Shown here: positions 25,901-34,153 of the stretch, one piece after another
How positions within the stretch are numbered: the first letter of the stretch is position 1
Layout of the letters: every line of letters starts with the position of its first letter
Source: Mesoflavibacter sp037029465
GTDB lineage: Bacteria > Bacteroidota > Bacteroidia > Flavobacteriales > Flavobacteriaceae
Assembly: GCF_037029465.1 (NCBI RefSeq)
Contig: NZ_JAYMEM010000003.1
Span: 186,001-250,000, forward strand
Direction of reading: 5' to 3'
DNA: 64,000 nucleotides
The notes under the pieces: model-generated
Databases searched by the model: none
What the model was told of the DNA's origin: nothing
Seen by the model: the letters and a program-made list of their open reading frames with translations, nothing else
Made by a program: the position numbers and the translations under genes

Positions 25901-27780
25901 TACAAAATGTAACAGACAACAGTTGTTACGGCACTTCATCTTTTGATATTGTTGTTGGCTCTTACCCTATTTACAATGCACCAACAGATGTTTTTGTTTG
26001 TGACGACAACTCTAATGACGGTTTTGAAACTTTTGATTTAGATGATATAACTTCAGAAATCACTCAAGGTTCTCCAGAAACTTTATCAGTAACCTATCAT
26101 TTAACTTTAGCTGAAGCTGAAACACAATCTAATCCATTACCAACTTCATTTACAAACACTGTAAATCCGCAAGAAATTTTTGCAGTTGTAGATAATGGTA
26201 CATATTGTAAAGGTATTGCTAGTTTTGAATTTAACGTTGTACAAGTTCCTTTAACTAATACGCCAAATAGCTTAGAGACTTGTGATGATGATACGGATGG
26301 TTTTTCAACATTCGATTTAACGGTTACAGAAATTGAAGTCTTACCTATTAGACAAAACAACACTGTTATTGAATATTACACAAATCCAACAGATTTAGAG
26401 CAAGGTGTAAACCAAATTTCAAATCCTGAAAACTTTACAAATACTGTCAATCCGCAAACAGTTTATATTAAAGTTTTAAATACGGTTTCTAATTGTTATG
26501 CTGAAATTCCGTTAGATTTAATAGTTGAAACACCGCCAGTTATTAATCCAAACGTTACAATTCAAATTTGTGAAGAAAACACATTTACATACAATTTAAA
26601 TAATGCTTTACCAGAATTAATAGATACAACACAAACTATTGAAACTGAATTTTACGGCTCGCAAAACGATGCTCAACTTCAACAAAACCCTTTAAATTCA
26701 GATTACAACTACGCTGTAGGTAATCAAACAATTTTTGTTCGTGCTAATTTTGTTGGAAGCAATTGTTTTAATATTGAATCTTTTACGCTTCGTGCAAACC
26801 CATTGCCAACAGCAAATAACATTCAAGATTTAGAAACCTGTGACGATGATTATGATTTGTTTGCTAATTTTAATTTAGGTATACAAACTTCAGTAGTTTT
26901 AGGCACTCAAAACCCTTCAAACTTTACGGTTAGCTACCATAATTCGCAATCTGATGCAGACAATAATGAAAACGCTTTAACAAATTTAAACGTATTTAGC
27001 GAAGATGGCACAACGTATTTTATTCGTATAGAAAACAATACTACAGGTTGTTATAACACAAAAAATTTCAATACAATTGTACACAGAAAACCAGAATTAG
27101 ACATTGAAGATCAAGTGCTTTGTTTAGATAACTTACCATTAATAGTTTCTGCTGAAACCAACGTGCCAACAGACAGTTATTTATGGTCTAACGGAAGTAC
27201 AAGTTCTTACATAGAAGTCACTCAGATTGGGACTTATTCGGTAACAGTAACGACTCAATTTGGTTGCTCAACTTCAACAACATTCTCAATTTCAGAATCT
27301 GAAGCTGCTACTATAGAATTTACAGAAACCGTAGATTTTTCAGACCCAAATAATGTGACTGTAGAAGTTTCAGGTATTGGAGATTATTTATATCAATTTG
27401 ACGATGAAGAACCGCAAGAATCCAACTTCTTTTATAACGTACCAATTGGTCCGCACACCATAACTGTTATTGATTTAAATGGGTGTAATTCAACTTCAAA
27501 AAATATTGTAATTATTGACGTTCCAAAATTTGTAACACCTAATAATGATGGGTATTTTGATACTTGGCACATTACTGGTGTAGAACAATTAGAAGGTACA
27601 ATAGTTTATATTTTTGATCGCTACGGTAAACTTTTAAAAACTCTATCTCATACTTCTCAAGGTTGGGACGGCACTTACAATGGTAATTTATTACCTGCTA
27701 CCGATTATTGGTACCTAGCTAATGTAAAAAATGGTGCTATTGAGTTTGAAATTAAAGGTCATTTCACCTTAAAGCTTTAA
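22942..27780 (+). CDS. Giant repeat surface protein: choice-of-anchor L domain, eleven ~92-residue repeats, T9SS type B sorting domain
   Basis: A 1612-residue secreted protein. After an N-terminal signal (SLIFWLTITHLLLGYLTFAQ) comes a choice-of-anchor L-type domain of ~250 residues, with FPFENGIILSTGQ, FNYILASEEYF, YSDGFAFLIRETG and LIVADQTDRNFDTAVFIE. An Ig-like segment follows, then eleven repeats of about 90-95 residues (about 24000-27090). Each repeat has an acidic CDDxxxDGF-like start, a YHxSQxDA-like middle and a TxGC-like end. The type B CTD is KFVTPNNDGYFDTWHITG, FDRYGKLLKTL, GWDGTYNGNLLPATDYWYL, ending KGHFTLKL. The protein is expected on the cell surface as a long stalk; acidic DxDxDG-like loops suggest calcium binding. 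Adhesion is inferred. Confidence 0.88.
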   Translation: MNAKKAYNKSLIFWLTITHLLLGYLTFAQQINVNDSFTAQQLIENNLVQGCVEVSNINSTINGQVDGFQSFGYFEKASSNFPFENGIILSTGQATSAGNTVNTSALNEGSDSWATDPDLETALGINNTLNATSIEFDFISTSSTISFNYILASEEYFADYPCQYSDGFAFLIRETGSSNPYQNIALVPSTSTPVNTNTIHDEIVGFCPEENGNYFEGYNMGDTNFNGRTTVMAASANITPNVQYSIKLIVADQTDRNFDTAVFIEGNSFTDSVDLGEDITTCDASVTLDANTNNPQATYQWFLDGNILSSETNSTLNVTADGNYTVEITVPLNADFCSFQDSINVTLNTIQNGPTISDIVVCDDTSNDGIEVFDLTPKVSEVEAALPSSTYSITFHTSQSDAINDLNATTSVTSTTAIQPIFYNAQDTTSGCIYIGSFNLVINPFPTITDPTPLSVCSNGGGSVDISVKDDEITLSNTSYAVTYHFSATDAQTGDNPIPQPYTPANPTETVFVRVVDVTTGCFTTTTLDIEVNTNPAINPEVVQLDACEQDGDGFDTFDLTQEIDDILQGLTNVTVTYHESQDDANNGVNPIANPTGYDNIDQDVQTVFVRVEDNATGCASVVPMELHTFLLETGTNITDFYECDDASNDGIVDFDLYHIGLEIINDLEDVTIDFYETDTDQNNATNAIDQSVPYTINTSPTLLYITLNSSTCSHFSNIQLYINEGFEVVLTDTQNYCDTDDDGFTSIELATFDAYAGNGIPNPSVDYYLTQADADNNANILPPFYTNTTNPLTLYVRVQNTMTGCYATSSLDIEVLPAPNITQPSDIVICDDDQDGFFIVDLDAKIIEIVSDTTNRTITFHTSQADAESNSNAITDTQNYNANTQTIYCRVENTTTGCYTLQPFEITVNTLPIFTTIETYTNCETDGNQIADFIFEDKDAEILNGQTGKEVLYFESQFDADNNISPIDKTTAYQNTSTPQTIYVRVQNVTDNSCYGTSSFDIVVGSYPIYNAPTDVFVCDDNSNDGFETFDLDDITSEITQGSPETLSVTYHLTLAEAETQSNPLPTSFTNTVNPQEIFAVVDNGTYCKGIASFEFNVVQVPLTNTPNSLETCDDDTDGFSTFDLTVTEIEVLPIRQNNTVIEYYTNPTDLEQGVNQISNPENFTNTVNPQTVYIKVLNTVSNCYAEIPLDLIVETPPVINPNVTIQICEENTFTYNLNNALPELIDTTQTIETEFYGSQNDAQLQQNPLNSDYNYAVGNQTIFVRANFVGSNCFNIESFTLRANPLPTANNIQDLETCDDDYDLFANFNLGIQTSVVLGTQNPSNFTVSYHNSQSDADNNENALTNLNVFSEDGTTYFIRIENNTTGCYNTKNFNTIVHRKPELDIEDQVLCLDNLPLIVSAETNVPTDSYLWSNGSTSSYIEVTQIGTYSVTVTTQFGCSTSTTFSISESEAATIEFTETVDFSDPNNVTVEVSGIGDYLYQFDDEEPQESNFFYNVPIGPHTITVIDLNGCNSTSKNIVIIDVPKFVTPNNDGYFDTWHITGVEQLEGTIVYIFDRYGKLLKTLSHTSQGWDGTYNGNLLPATDYWYLANVKNGAIEFEIKGHFTLKL
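24000..27093 (+). repeat. Eleven diverged ~92-codon tandem protein repeats
   Basis: Eleven units can be laid end to end by eye within the 22942 gene. Their first Cys occurs in VVCDDTSNDG, SVCSNGGG, DACEQDGDG, YECDDASNDG, NYCDTDDDG, VICDDDQDG, TNCETDGN, FVCDDNSNDG, ETCDDDTDG, QICEEN and ETCDDDYD. Units are diverged rather than identical, so this is an old array. Related units occur four times at 17639, once at 20993 and twice at 27841. Confidence 0.8.
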
Positions 27781-27814
27781 CATTTTTATAGTCTTTAAAA
27801 TTAGAATTGTTCCG

Positions 27815-27822
27815 TACCTTTG
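27815..27822 (+). promoter_or_regulatory. -7 promoter element (TACCTTTG)
   Basis: TACCTTTG overlaps the TTG (27820) of a longer reading frame. It sets ATG 27841 as the start of the fourth surface-protein gene. Confidence 0.65.
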
Positions 27823-27840
27823 CATGCCAGTTTAAAGAGT

Positions 27841-30168
27841 ATGAGACAAGCTTTTATTTTCTTTTTTTTACTAAGCATAAATCTAGTTGTGTCGCAAAAC
27901 GTAACTACAGATTGGACATCTTATACACCTCAACAATTAATTGAAGATGTTTTAATTGGTAATACGTGTATCTCTAATGTGCAAGTCACCAATGTTGTTG
28001 GTGGTAATTTTACGACTAACGATTTAAGCTATGGTTATTTTAATGCAAATGGATCATCGTTTCCTTTTCAGGAAGGTGTTGTTTTAAGTACAGGAAAATT
28101 AGCTAATGTAGATGGACCTAATACCTCTTTAAGTGATGATGATGCTACCAATTGGCAAGGAGATACAGATCTTGAAAACATTTTAAATGAAAGCAACACG
28201 CACAACGCTACCATCATTGAGTTTGAGTTTACTGCGCCTGCAAATCAAATTAGTTTTAGATACCTTTTTGCTTCTGAAGAATATCAAGAAGGAAACGCCA
28301 ATACCTGCCAATATTCTGATTTATTTGGTTTTTTAATCAGACAAAGCGGTACACAACAATACGAAAATATTGCTTTAGTACCAGGCACCAATACACCGGT
28401 AAAAGTTACCACGGTGCATCCAGGAATTCCTGGTGCTTGCCAAGAAGAAAACCAAACTTATTTTGGAAGTTGGAATGGTAGTTCTGCTCCAATAAACTTC
28501 AACGGACAAACAGCTGTATTAACCGCTATTGCCAACACAACACCAAACGTAACTTACGAGGTAAAATTAGTCATAGCAGACGAGCAAAACTACCGCTACG
28601 ATTCGGCTGTATTTTTAGAAGCAAGTAGTTTTGAGTTATATACAGATTTAGGTCCTAACCTACTTCAAGACACAAATAACGCATTATGTGAAGATGACAC
28701 AACTACTTTAGACGCTTCACAACCAAACGCAACAGCTTATGCATGGTTTAAAGATGGTGTTTTACAACCAGAGACAACTTCTAATTATGTAGTAGATTCA
28801 CCTGGAATTTATAGTGTAGAAGTGACTTTAAATAATGGATGTATTTCTTATGGTGAAGTTATTATTGAAGAATTTCCGCAACCAACAGCTATCAACACGT
28901 CTTTAGCAAATTGTGATATTAACCAAGACGGATTTACAACTTTTAACCTAACAGATTCAGAGCAAAACGTAATAAACAACAACGGGGATTTTTATGTAGC
29001 AAACTACTATTTATCTCAAAGTGATGCTGAATTACAAATTAATGAAATTCAAAATCCTCAAGCTTTTGACAATACACAAATTAACCAAACAGTATATGCT
29101 GTAGTTTATAGTTATTTAAGCAACTGTACTGCTATTGCGCAAATAGATTTAAGCATTTCAAACAACACACTTCCGGTTTATTCTTTAGAAGCTTGTGATG
29201 AAGGCGAATTAGATGGTATTACTACATTCGATTTAACAGAAGTTCAAACCCAAATAGCTAATACTGTTCCAGCAAATTCAACGATAACATTTTATGATAG
29301 TTTAGATAACGCTTTCGCGGAAAACAATCCAATACCTTTAAATTTTGAAAATTACGAAGCTAACTTTCAAACCATTTATGTAAAAGTAAAAAGTGACACT
29401 AATGACTGTTACGCAATAACTGAAGTCGAATTATCTGTATTATACACACCACAAGTTGAAGCAGATGAAACTTTGGATTATTGTCTAAATAACTACCCTG
29501 AAACTATCACACTTTATGGTGGTGTTTTAAATGATTCCCCAAGCAATTATTACTACCAATGGTTATTAAATGGTGTTGATACTGGTGTAAACACAAGTTT
29601 TATAGATGTAAATGAAATTGGTAATTATACTGTAATTATTACAGATCCTAATGGTTGCTTTAACTCTAGAAACATTACTGTTAATCCAATTGAAGCTCCA
29701 ATAATTGAAAGTGTTGATTATACTGATTTTTCCAACAGCAACACAGTAACTATTAATTTACAAAACACAGGTGAATTTAGTTATGCAATAGACAACTTAC
29801 CTTATCAAGACAGTAATGTGTTTACAAATGTAACTGCTGGATTACATACCGTTTATGTAACAGAAATTAATGGTTGCCAAACTGTAGAGCAAACTATAGC
29901 TATTGTTGGTTTTCCTAAATATTTCACTCCAAATAATGATACCATTCATGATTATTGGAAACCGTACGGTATGACAGATGGATATAACACCAATCTTGAT
30001 ATTAAAATTTTTGATCGCTACGGTAAATTGTTACATATTATTAACCCAAACACAAAAGGTTGGGACGGCACATACCGAGGACAACTAATGCCTACAAACG
30101 ATTATTGGTTTCTACTTACAGATCCAAACGGAAGAACTTACAGAAGTCACTTCACTTTAAAACGTTAA
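27841..30168 (+). CDS. Choice-of-anchor L domain protein with T9SS type B sorting domain
   Basis: A 775-residue secreted protein, a shorter relative of the preceding gene. A signal peptide (RQAFIFFFLLSINLVVSQ) precedes a choice-of-anchor L domain with FPFQEGVVLSTGKLAN, FRYLFASEEYQEG, YSDLFGFLIRQSG and LVIADEQNYRYDSAVFLE. An Ig-like domain (TAYAWFKDGVLQPETTSNY) and two ~92-residue repeats follow (about 28885-29455). The end is the type B CTD: KYFTPNNDTIHDYWKPYG, FDRYGKLLHI, GWDGTYRGQLMPTNDYWFLL, YRSHFTLKR. The start is set at the ATG because the upstream frame extension lies in the promoter. Confidence 0.88.
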   Translation: MRQAFIFFFLLSINLVVSQNVTTDWTSYTPQQLIEDVLIGNTCISNVQVTNVVGGNFTTNDLSYGYFNANGSSFPFQEGVVLSTGKLANVDGPNTSLSDDDATNWQGDTDLENILNESNTHNATIIEFEFTAPANQISFRYLFASEEYQEGNANTCQYSDLFGFLIRQSGTQQYENIALVPGTNTPVKVTTVHPGIPGACQEENQTYFGSWNGSSAPINFNGQTAVLTAIANTTPNVTYEVKLVIADEQNYRYDSAVFLEASSFELYTDLGPNLLQDTNNALCEDDTTTLDASQPNATAYAWFKDGVLQPETTSNYVVDSPGIYSVEVTLNNGCISYGEVIIEEFPQPTAINTSLANCDINQDGFTTFNLTDSEQNVINNNGDFYVANYYLSQSDAELQINEIQNPQAFDNTQINQTVYAVVYSYLSNCTAIAQIDLSISNNTLPVYSLEACDEGELDGITTFDLTEVQTQIANTVPANSTITFYDSLDNAFAENNPIPLNFENYEANFQTIYVKVKSDTNDCYAITEVELSVLYTPQVEADETLDYCLNNYPETITLYGGVLNDSPSNYYYQWLLNGVDTGVNTSFIDVNEIGNYTVIITDPNGCFNSRNITVNPIEAPIIESVDYTDFSNSNTVTINLQNTGEFSYAIDNLPYQDSNVFTNVTAGLHTVYVTEINGCQTVEQTIAIVGFPKYFTPNNDTIHDYWKPYGMTDGYNTNLDIKIFDRYGKLLHIINPNTKGWDGTYRGQLMPTNDYWFLLTDPNGRTYRSHFTLKR

Positions 30169-30286
30169 AGGTTTTGTCATTCATGCGCAGACAACAATCT
30201 AAAAAACAAACTTTTTTCTTAACCTTCCTTTAAATAAATATCTGATTATTATTCAGTAATTTTACAAGATGAAATGAGCCCAGACA

Positions 30287-30310
30287 TTTTTAGTTATTTC
30301 TAACTAAAAA
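30287..30310. other. 10-bp inverted repeat upstream of uvrB
   Basis: TTTTTAGTTA and TAACTAAAAA flank a 4-base loop in the 190-base gap between the last surface-protein gene and uvrB. It lacks a T-tract on the plus strand, so it is not a typical terminator. A TAATTTTA sequence near 30257-30264 is one base off the -7 consensus. Confidence 0.4.
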
Positions 30311-30358
30311 TCTTTAGGTGAATTCCATCTGACTTAAAAATCAAATAGAAATCAACAG

Positions 30359-32362
30359 ATGAAATTCAAAATAAAATCAGAGTTTAAACCAACTGGTGAT
30401 CAACCACAAGCCATCCAACAATTAGTAGATGGTTTAGATAGTAGCGAGAAATATCAAACTTTACTTGGTGTTACTGGTTCTGGTAAAACCTTTACGGTAG
30501 CTAATGTGATACAAGAAGTGCAAAAACCTACTCTAGTTTTAGCACACAACAAAACTTTAGCGGCTCAGTTATATTCTGAATTTAAGCAGTTTTTTCCTGA
30601 TAATGCTGTTGAATATTTTGTCTCTTACTATGATTATTATCAACCAGAAGCATACATACCAACATCTGGTGTTTACATAGAAAAAGACTTATCGATTAAT
30701 GAAGAAATCGAAAAAATGCGACTAAGCACAACTTCATCTTTACTGTCTGGTAGACGTGATGTTTTAGTTGTTGCATCTGTATCGTGTTTGTATGGTATTG
30801 GTAACCCAATCGAATTTCAAAAAAACGTCATCACCTTAGAGGTTGACCAAGAAATTTCACGCACAAAATTACTTCATATGTTAGTGCAAAGCTTGTACTC
30901 TCGTACTGAAGCTGATTTTAGACATGGTAATTTCAGAATTAAAGGAGATACCGTAGACATTTTTCCAAGTTATGCAGATGATGCTTTTAGAATTCACTTT
31001 TTTGGTGACGAAATTGAAGATATCGAACAGTTTGACATTCAAACTAATGAAGTCATAGAGCATTACGATCGATTAAACATTTATCCTGCCAATATGTTTG
31101 TGACATCTCCAGATGTACTGCAAGGCGCAATAAGACAAATTCAGGATGATTTAGTTAAGCAACACGATTATTTTAAAGATATTGGTAAACACCTTGAAGC
31201 AAAAAGACTAAAAGAACGTACCGAATTTGATCTTGAAATGATTAGAGAATTAGGGTATTGTTCGGGTATAGAAAATTACTCTAGATACTTAGATGGTCGC
31301 GAGCCTGGTACGCGTCCATTCTGTTTATTAGATTATTTTCCTGATGATTATTTAATGGTAGTAGACGAGAGTCATGTGACCATTTCTCAAGTCCACGCTA
31401 TGTATGGCGGCGATAGAAGTCGTAAGGAAAATTTAGTAGAATATGGTTTTAGATTACCTGCTGCAATGGATAACAGACCGTTAAAATTTGAAGAGTTTGA
31501 AGCATTACAAAATCAAGTGATTTATGTATCTGCAACGCCAGCAGATTACGAACTTGAAAAAACAGATGGTGTTTACGTAGAACAAGTAATTAGACCAACA
31601 GGTTTATTAGATCCGATTATCGAGGTAAGACCAAGCTTAAATCAAATTGATGATTTAATCGAAGAAATCCAGCAACGTGTAGAAAAAGACGAGCGTACTT
31701 TAGTCACCACATTAACCAAACGAATGGCTGAAGAATTAACCAAATACCTTAGCCGAATTCAAATACGTGTGCGCTACATACATAGTGATGTAGATACTTT
31801 AGAACGTGTTGAAATAATGCAAGACTTACGTAAAGGTTTGTTTGATGTATTAGTTGGTGTAAACTTGCTTCGTGAAGGTTTAGACTTACCAGAAGTATCT
31901 TTAGTTGCTATTTTAGATGCCGATAAAGAAGGGTTTTTAAGATCGAATAGATCGTTAACTCAAACTGTTGGTCGTGCTGCGCGTAACCTTAACGGAAAAG
32001 CAATAATGTATGCAGATAAAATCACCAATAGCATGCAGCAAACTATTGATGAAACTGAGTACAGACGCCAAAAACAAATTTCTTACAATACTGAAAATAA
32101 TATCACACCTAAAGCATTAAATAAAAGTTTAGACAGTGTTTTAGCTAAAAACTCCGTAAGTACTTATAGTTATGAATTAGAAGCTGCTAAAGCTGCAGAA
32201 CCAGAAAGCGAGTATTTAAGCAAACCAGAATTAGAAAAGAAAATAAGAGAAAAACGTAAAACTATGGAACAAGCTGCAAAAGCTTTAGACTTTATTGTTG
32301 CTGCCCAATTACGTGATGAGATAAAAGTATATCAAGAAAAACTAGAAGCAATAAAAGGTTAG
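30359..32362 (+). CDS. uvrB: Excinuclease ABC subunit B
   Basis: The damage-verification helicase of nucleotide excision repair, acting with UvrA and UvrC. The 667 residues are full length. Walker A GVTGSGKT is at residues 37-44. The beta-hairpin region is YYDYYQPEAYIP, and the Walker B motif is MVVDESHVT. Helicase motifs follow with QVIYVSATPADYE, LVTTLTKRMAEEL and VGVNLLREGLDLPEVSLV, then QTVGRAARN. The C-terminal UVR coiled coil (LEKKIREKRKTMEQAAKALD) contacts UvrC. Its stop overlaps by 4 bases the convergent stop of the TerB-like gene. Confidence 0.96.
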   Translation: MKFKIKSEFKPTGDQPQAIQQLVDGLDSSEKYQTLLGVTGSGKTFTVANVIQEVQKPTLVLAHNKTLAAQLYSEFKQFFPDNAVEYFVSYYDYYQPEAYIPTSGVYIEKDLSINEEIEKMRLSTTSSLLSGRRDVLVVASVSCLYGIGNPIEFQKNVITLEVDQEISRTKLLHMLVQSLYSRTEADFRHGNFRIKGDTVDIFPSYADDAFRIHFFGDEIEDIEQFDIQTNEVIEHYDRLNIYPANMFVTSPDVLQGAIRQIQDDLVKQHDYFKDIGKHLEAKRLKERTEFDLEMIRELGYCSGIENYSRYLDGREPGTRPFCLLDYFPDDYLMVVDESHVTISQVHAMYGGDRSRKENLVEYGFRLPAAMDNRPLKFEEFEALQNQVIYVSATPADYELEKTDGVYVEQVIRPTGLLDPIIEVRPSLNQIDDLIEEIQQRVEKDERTLVTTLTKRMAEELTKYLSRIQIRVRYIHSDVDTLERVEIMQDLRKGLFDVLVGVNLLREGLDLPEVSLVAILDADKEGFLRSNRSLTQTVGRAARNLNGKAIMYADKITNSMQQTIDETEYRRQKQISYNTENNITPKALNKSLDSVLAKNSVSTYSYELEAAKAAEPESEYLSKPELEKKIREKRKTMEQAAKALDFIVAAQLRDEIKVYQEKLEAIKG

Positions 32363-32760
32363 TTATATTGTGTTCTAAAAATATCTATTAAAACTGCTGC
32401 AGGTACCATACGGTCAGGAAAACCATCCATTAGATAAAGCACGCGCATTATAGAATCATGATTTAATCCCATTTTAAGTCCGTAGTTAAATAGTTTAGCT
32501 TCTTCTGCTGGACTTTTATTACTATCTAAGTGCGCAAGCAAAACTAATCTGTGGAACTGAACAATACGTTCGCTATGAGATTTTAAAGAAATACCATTAA
32601 TTGGATGAGAAATTAAATAATCAAAATCTTCTCTTGAAATATCCAATTGTTTAGAAACACCAAGCAGAAAATTATACTCTATTGGTTTTAGAGCGTTGTC
32701 TTCTCTTGCAAAAGCAATCATTTCTGACAAAAGACTTAATTTTTCAACTCGGTTTGACAT
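32359..32760 (-). CDS. TerB-like helical protein
   Basis: A 133-residue, all-helical acidic protein resembling the TerB/DjlA N-terminal-like domain: LSLLSEMIAFAREDNALKP, then EYNFLLGVSKQLDISREDF, and a third helix region FHRLVLLAHLDSNKSPAEE. Flavobacterial homologs next to uvrB have sometimes been labelled excinuclease subunit B, but nothing in this protein resembles UvrB. TerB-like domains are metal-binding or scaffold domains; the role here is unknown. It converges on uvrB with a 4-base overlap. Confidence 0.65.
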   Translation of the reverse strand: MSNRVEKLSLLSEMIAFAREDNALKPIEYNFLLGVSKQLDISREDFDYLISHPINGISLKSHSERIVQFHRLVLLAHLDSNKSPAEEAKLFNYGLKMGLNHDSIMRVLYLMDGFPDRMVPAAVLIDIFRTQYN

Positions 32761-32924
32761 AGCTAATTTTTATTTTATAAAATTACTTAAAATGAATTTT
32801 TTATAGTCGTTAAAAATGTGCCACTTGTCGAAAAATGAGTAGTTTTACAACGTATTTAAACGTATTTTGTCTTTTCTATAAGAAAGAAAAACCATTTTAG
32901 CGTTTGATTTTCAATGATTTAAAC

Positions 32925-33245
32925 ATGACAAACAACGATATTTTTAAAAAATTAAGAGTTGCGCATAAGCTTCGTGACACAGATATTATTAAAATTTTGG
33001 CTTTAGTAGATTTTAGAGTTACAAAATCTGAATTAAGTGCATTTTTTAGACGCGAAGATCATCCTAATTATGTAGAATGTGGCGATCAAATTTTACGTAA
33101 TTTTTTAAACGGTCTTATTATTCACTTACGTGGTCCAATGCCAAAAAAAGGAGAACAACCAAAAGGCAAACCTTCCGCGAAAGCTAAGCCTAAAAAGTTT
33201 GATAACAAGAAGAACTTTATCAAGCCTAAACCAAAAAAAGACTAA
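32925..33245 (+). CDS. DUF1456 family protein (YehS-like), single-domain form
   Basis: A 106-residue protein of the DUF1456 family. TNNDIFKKLRVAHKLRDTDI starts the helical domain, and LSAFFRREDHPNYVECGDQI with LRNFLNGLIIHLRGP is the family core. E. coli YehS has two such repeats; this protein has one, followed by a ~35-residue Lys/Pro-rich tail (PKKGEQPKGKPSAKAKPKKF) that may bind nucleic acid. The longer frame begins with a TTG at 32904; ATG 32925 gives the family N-terminus. Function is unknown. Confidence 0.8.
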   Translation: MTNNDIFKKLRVAHKLRDTDIIKILALVDFRVTKSELSAFFRREDHPNYVECGDQILRNFLNGLIIHLRGPMPKKGEQPKGKPSAKAKPKKFDNKKNFIKPKPKKD

Positions 33246-33394
33246 AAATCAAGTCATTATTTTATATTAAAATGACCATTTGATAGATAATTTATTAATT
33301 AAAGTAGAACTTTAATTATAATTATTCAAAAAGGTTTCGACTAATTTCATATCCAAAAATTCATCACTATCTTGCAGGTTAGTAAAGATTGATT

Positions 33395-34096
33395 ATGTTC
33401 GAAACAACTCCTAAAACTATTGTAAAGCCAAATATTTCAGAAGAAGAAATAAAAGCGCTAAACAAAAAATACAAAACTCTATCGGTTACCCAAAGAATAG
33501 CAGAACTTTATAAAGACTTTAAGCAAGAAGATGTTATGTTAACTAGCTCTTTTGCTGCGACTTCTGCATTTTTATTAAAATTAGTTTCTGATGTCAATAA
33601 AACTCAAAAAGTTTACTTTATTGATACAGGTTATCATTTTGAAGATACATTAAAATATAAAGAAGCCTTAACCGAAAAATATGGTTTAAATGTAGCTTCT
33701 ATTAGTGCTTTAAAAGAAGAACACGAGTTTACTACAAAGGACGAAACTTGGCGAAAAAACCCTGATTTTTGTTGTTCTATTAACAAGGTTAAGCCTTTAG
33801 ATATTATTAAAAATCAATATAAAGTTTGGGTTTCTGGTTTAATGAAATGGCAAAGTGACCACAGAGCTACTTTGGATATTTTTGAACTAAGAGGTAATAT
33901 TTTAAAGTTTTATCCGCTTTTAGATGTTACTAAAGAAGAACGTGATGCTTATATTGAAGAGCATCAACTTCCTTTTCATCCTCTAGTTGCTAAGGGTTAT
34001 CACTCCATAGGATGCAAACATTGTACTGTTCCTGGAGAAGATAGATCAGGACGATGGAACAACAACCCAAAAACAGAATGTGGTTTACATTTATAA
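33395..34096 (+). CDS. cysH: Assimilatory adenylyl-sulfate (APS/PAPS) reductase
   Basis: The thioredoxin-dependent reductase that turns activated sulfate into sulfite. The 233-residue protein has the P-loop-like SSFAATSAFLL and VYFIDTGYHFEDT segments. It also has the iron-sulfur cysteine set CC (126-127) and CKHC (207-210), and the catalytic TECGLHL (Cys229). Retention of the paired cysteines indicates the 4Fe-4S, APS-preferring subtype; E. coli-type PAPS reductases lack them. A TTG at 33389 extends the frame by two codons; ATG 33395 is chosen. No other sulfate-assimilation gene is adjacent. The 10-bp hairpin at about 33296-33318 lies upstream. Confidence 0.9.
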   Translation: MFETTPKTIVKPNISEEEIKALNKKYKTLSVTQRIAELYKDFKQEDVMLTSSFAATSAFLLKLVSDVNKTQKVYFIDTGYHFEDTLKYKEALTEKYGLNVASISALKEEHEFTTKDETWRKNPDFCCSINKVKPLDIIKNQYKVWVSGLMKWQSDHRATLDIFELRGNILKFYPLLDVTKEERDAYIEEHQLPFHPLVAKGYHSIGCKHCTVPGEDRSGRWNNNPKTECGLHL

Positions 34097-34102
34097 AATA
34101 AA

Positions 34103-34132
34103 AAAAGAGCAACTAAATAAGTTGCTCTTTTT
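34103..34132. terminator. Bidirectional terminator between cysH and sucC
   Basis: AAAAGAGCAACT and AGTTGCTCTTTT form a 12-bp stem with a 5-base loop, flanked by A- and T-tracts, between convergent stops. Confidence 0.88.
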
Positions 34133-34153
34133 AATTTATATCTATTTAAAGTA

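Noticed and set aside
27820..27840. Extended N-terminus (TTG start) of the last surface-protein gene
   Set aside because: The TTG lies in the TACCTTTG promoter element and precedes a good signal peptide that begins at ATG 27841.
32359..32760. Calling the small gene an excinuclease subunit B relative
   Set aside because: Nothing in it resembles UvrB; such labels arise from position next to uvrB. TerB-like is a better, though tentative, match.
33246..33394. SAM or other riboswitch upstream of cysH
   Set aside because: There is only a simple AT-rich 10-bp hairpin (near 33296-33318) with no conserved aptamer core that I can recognise.
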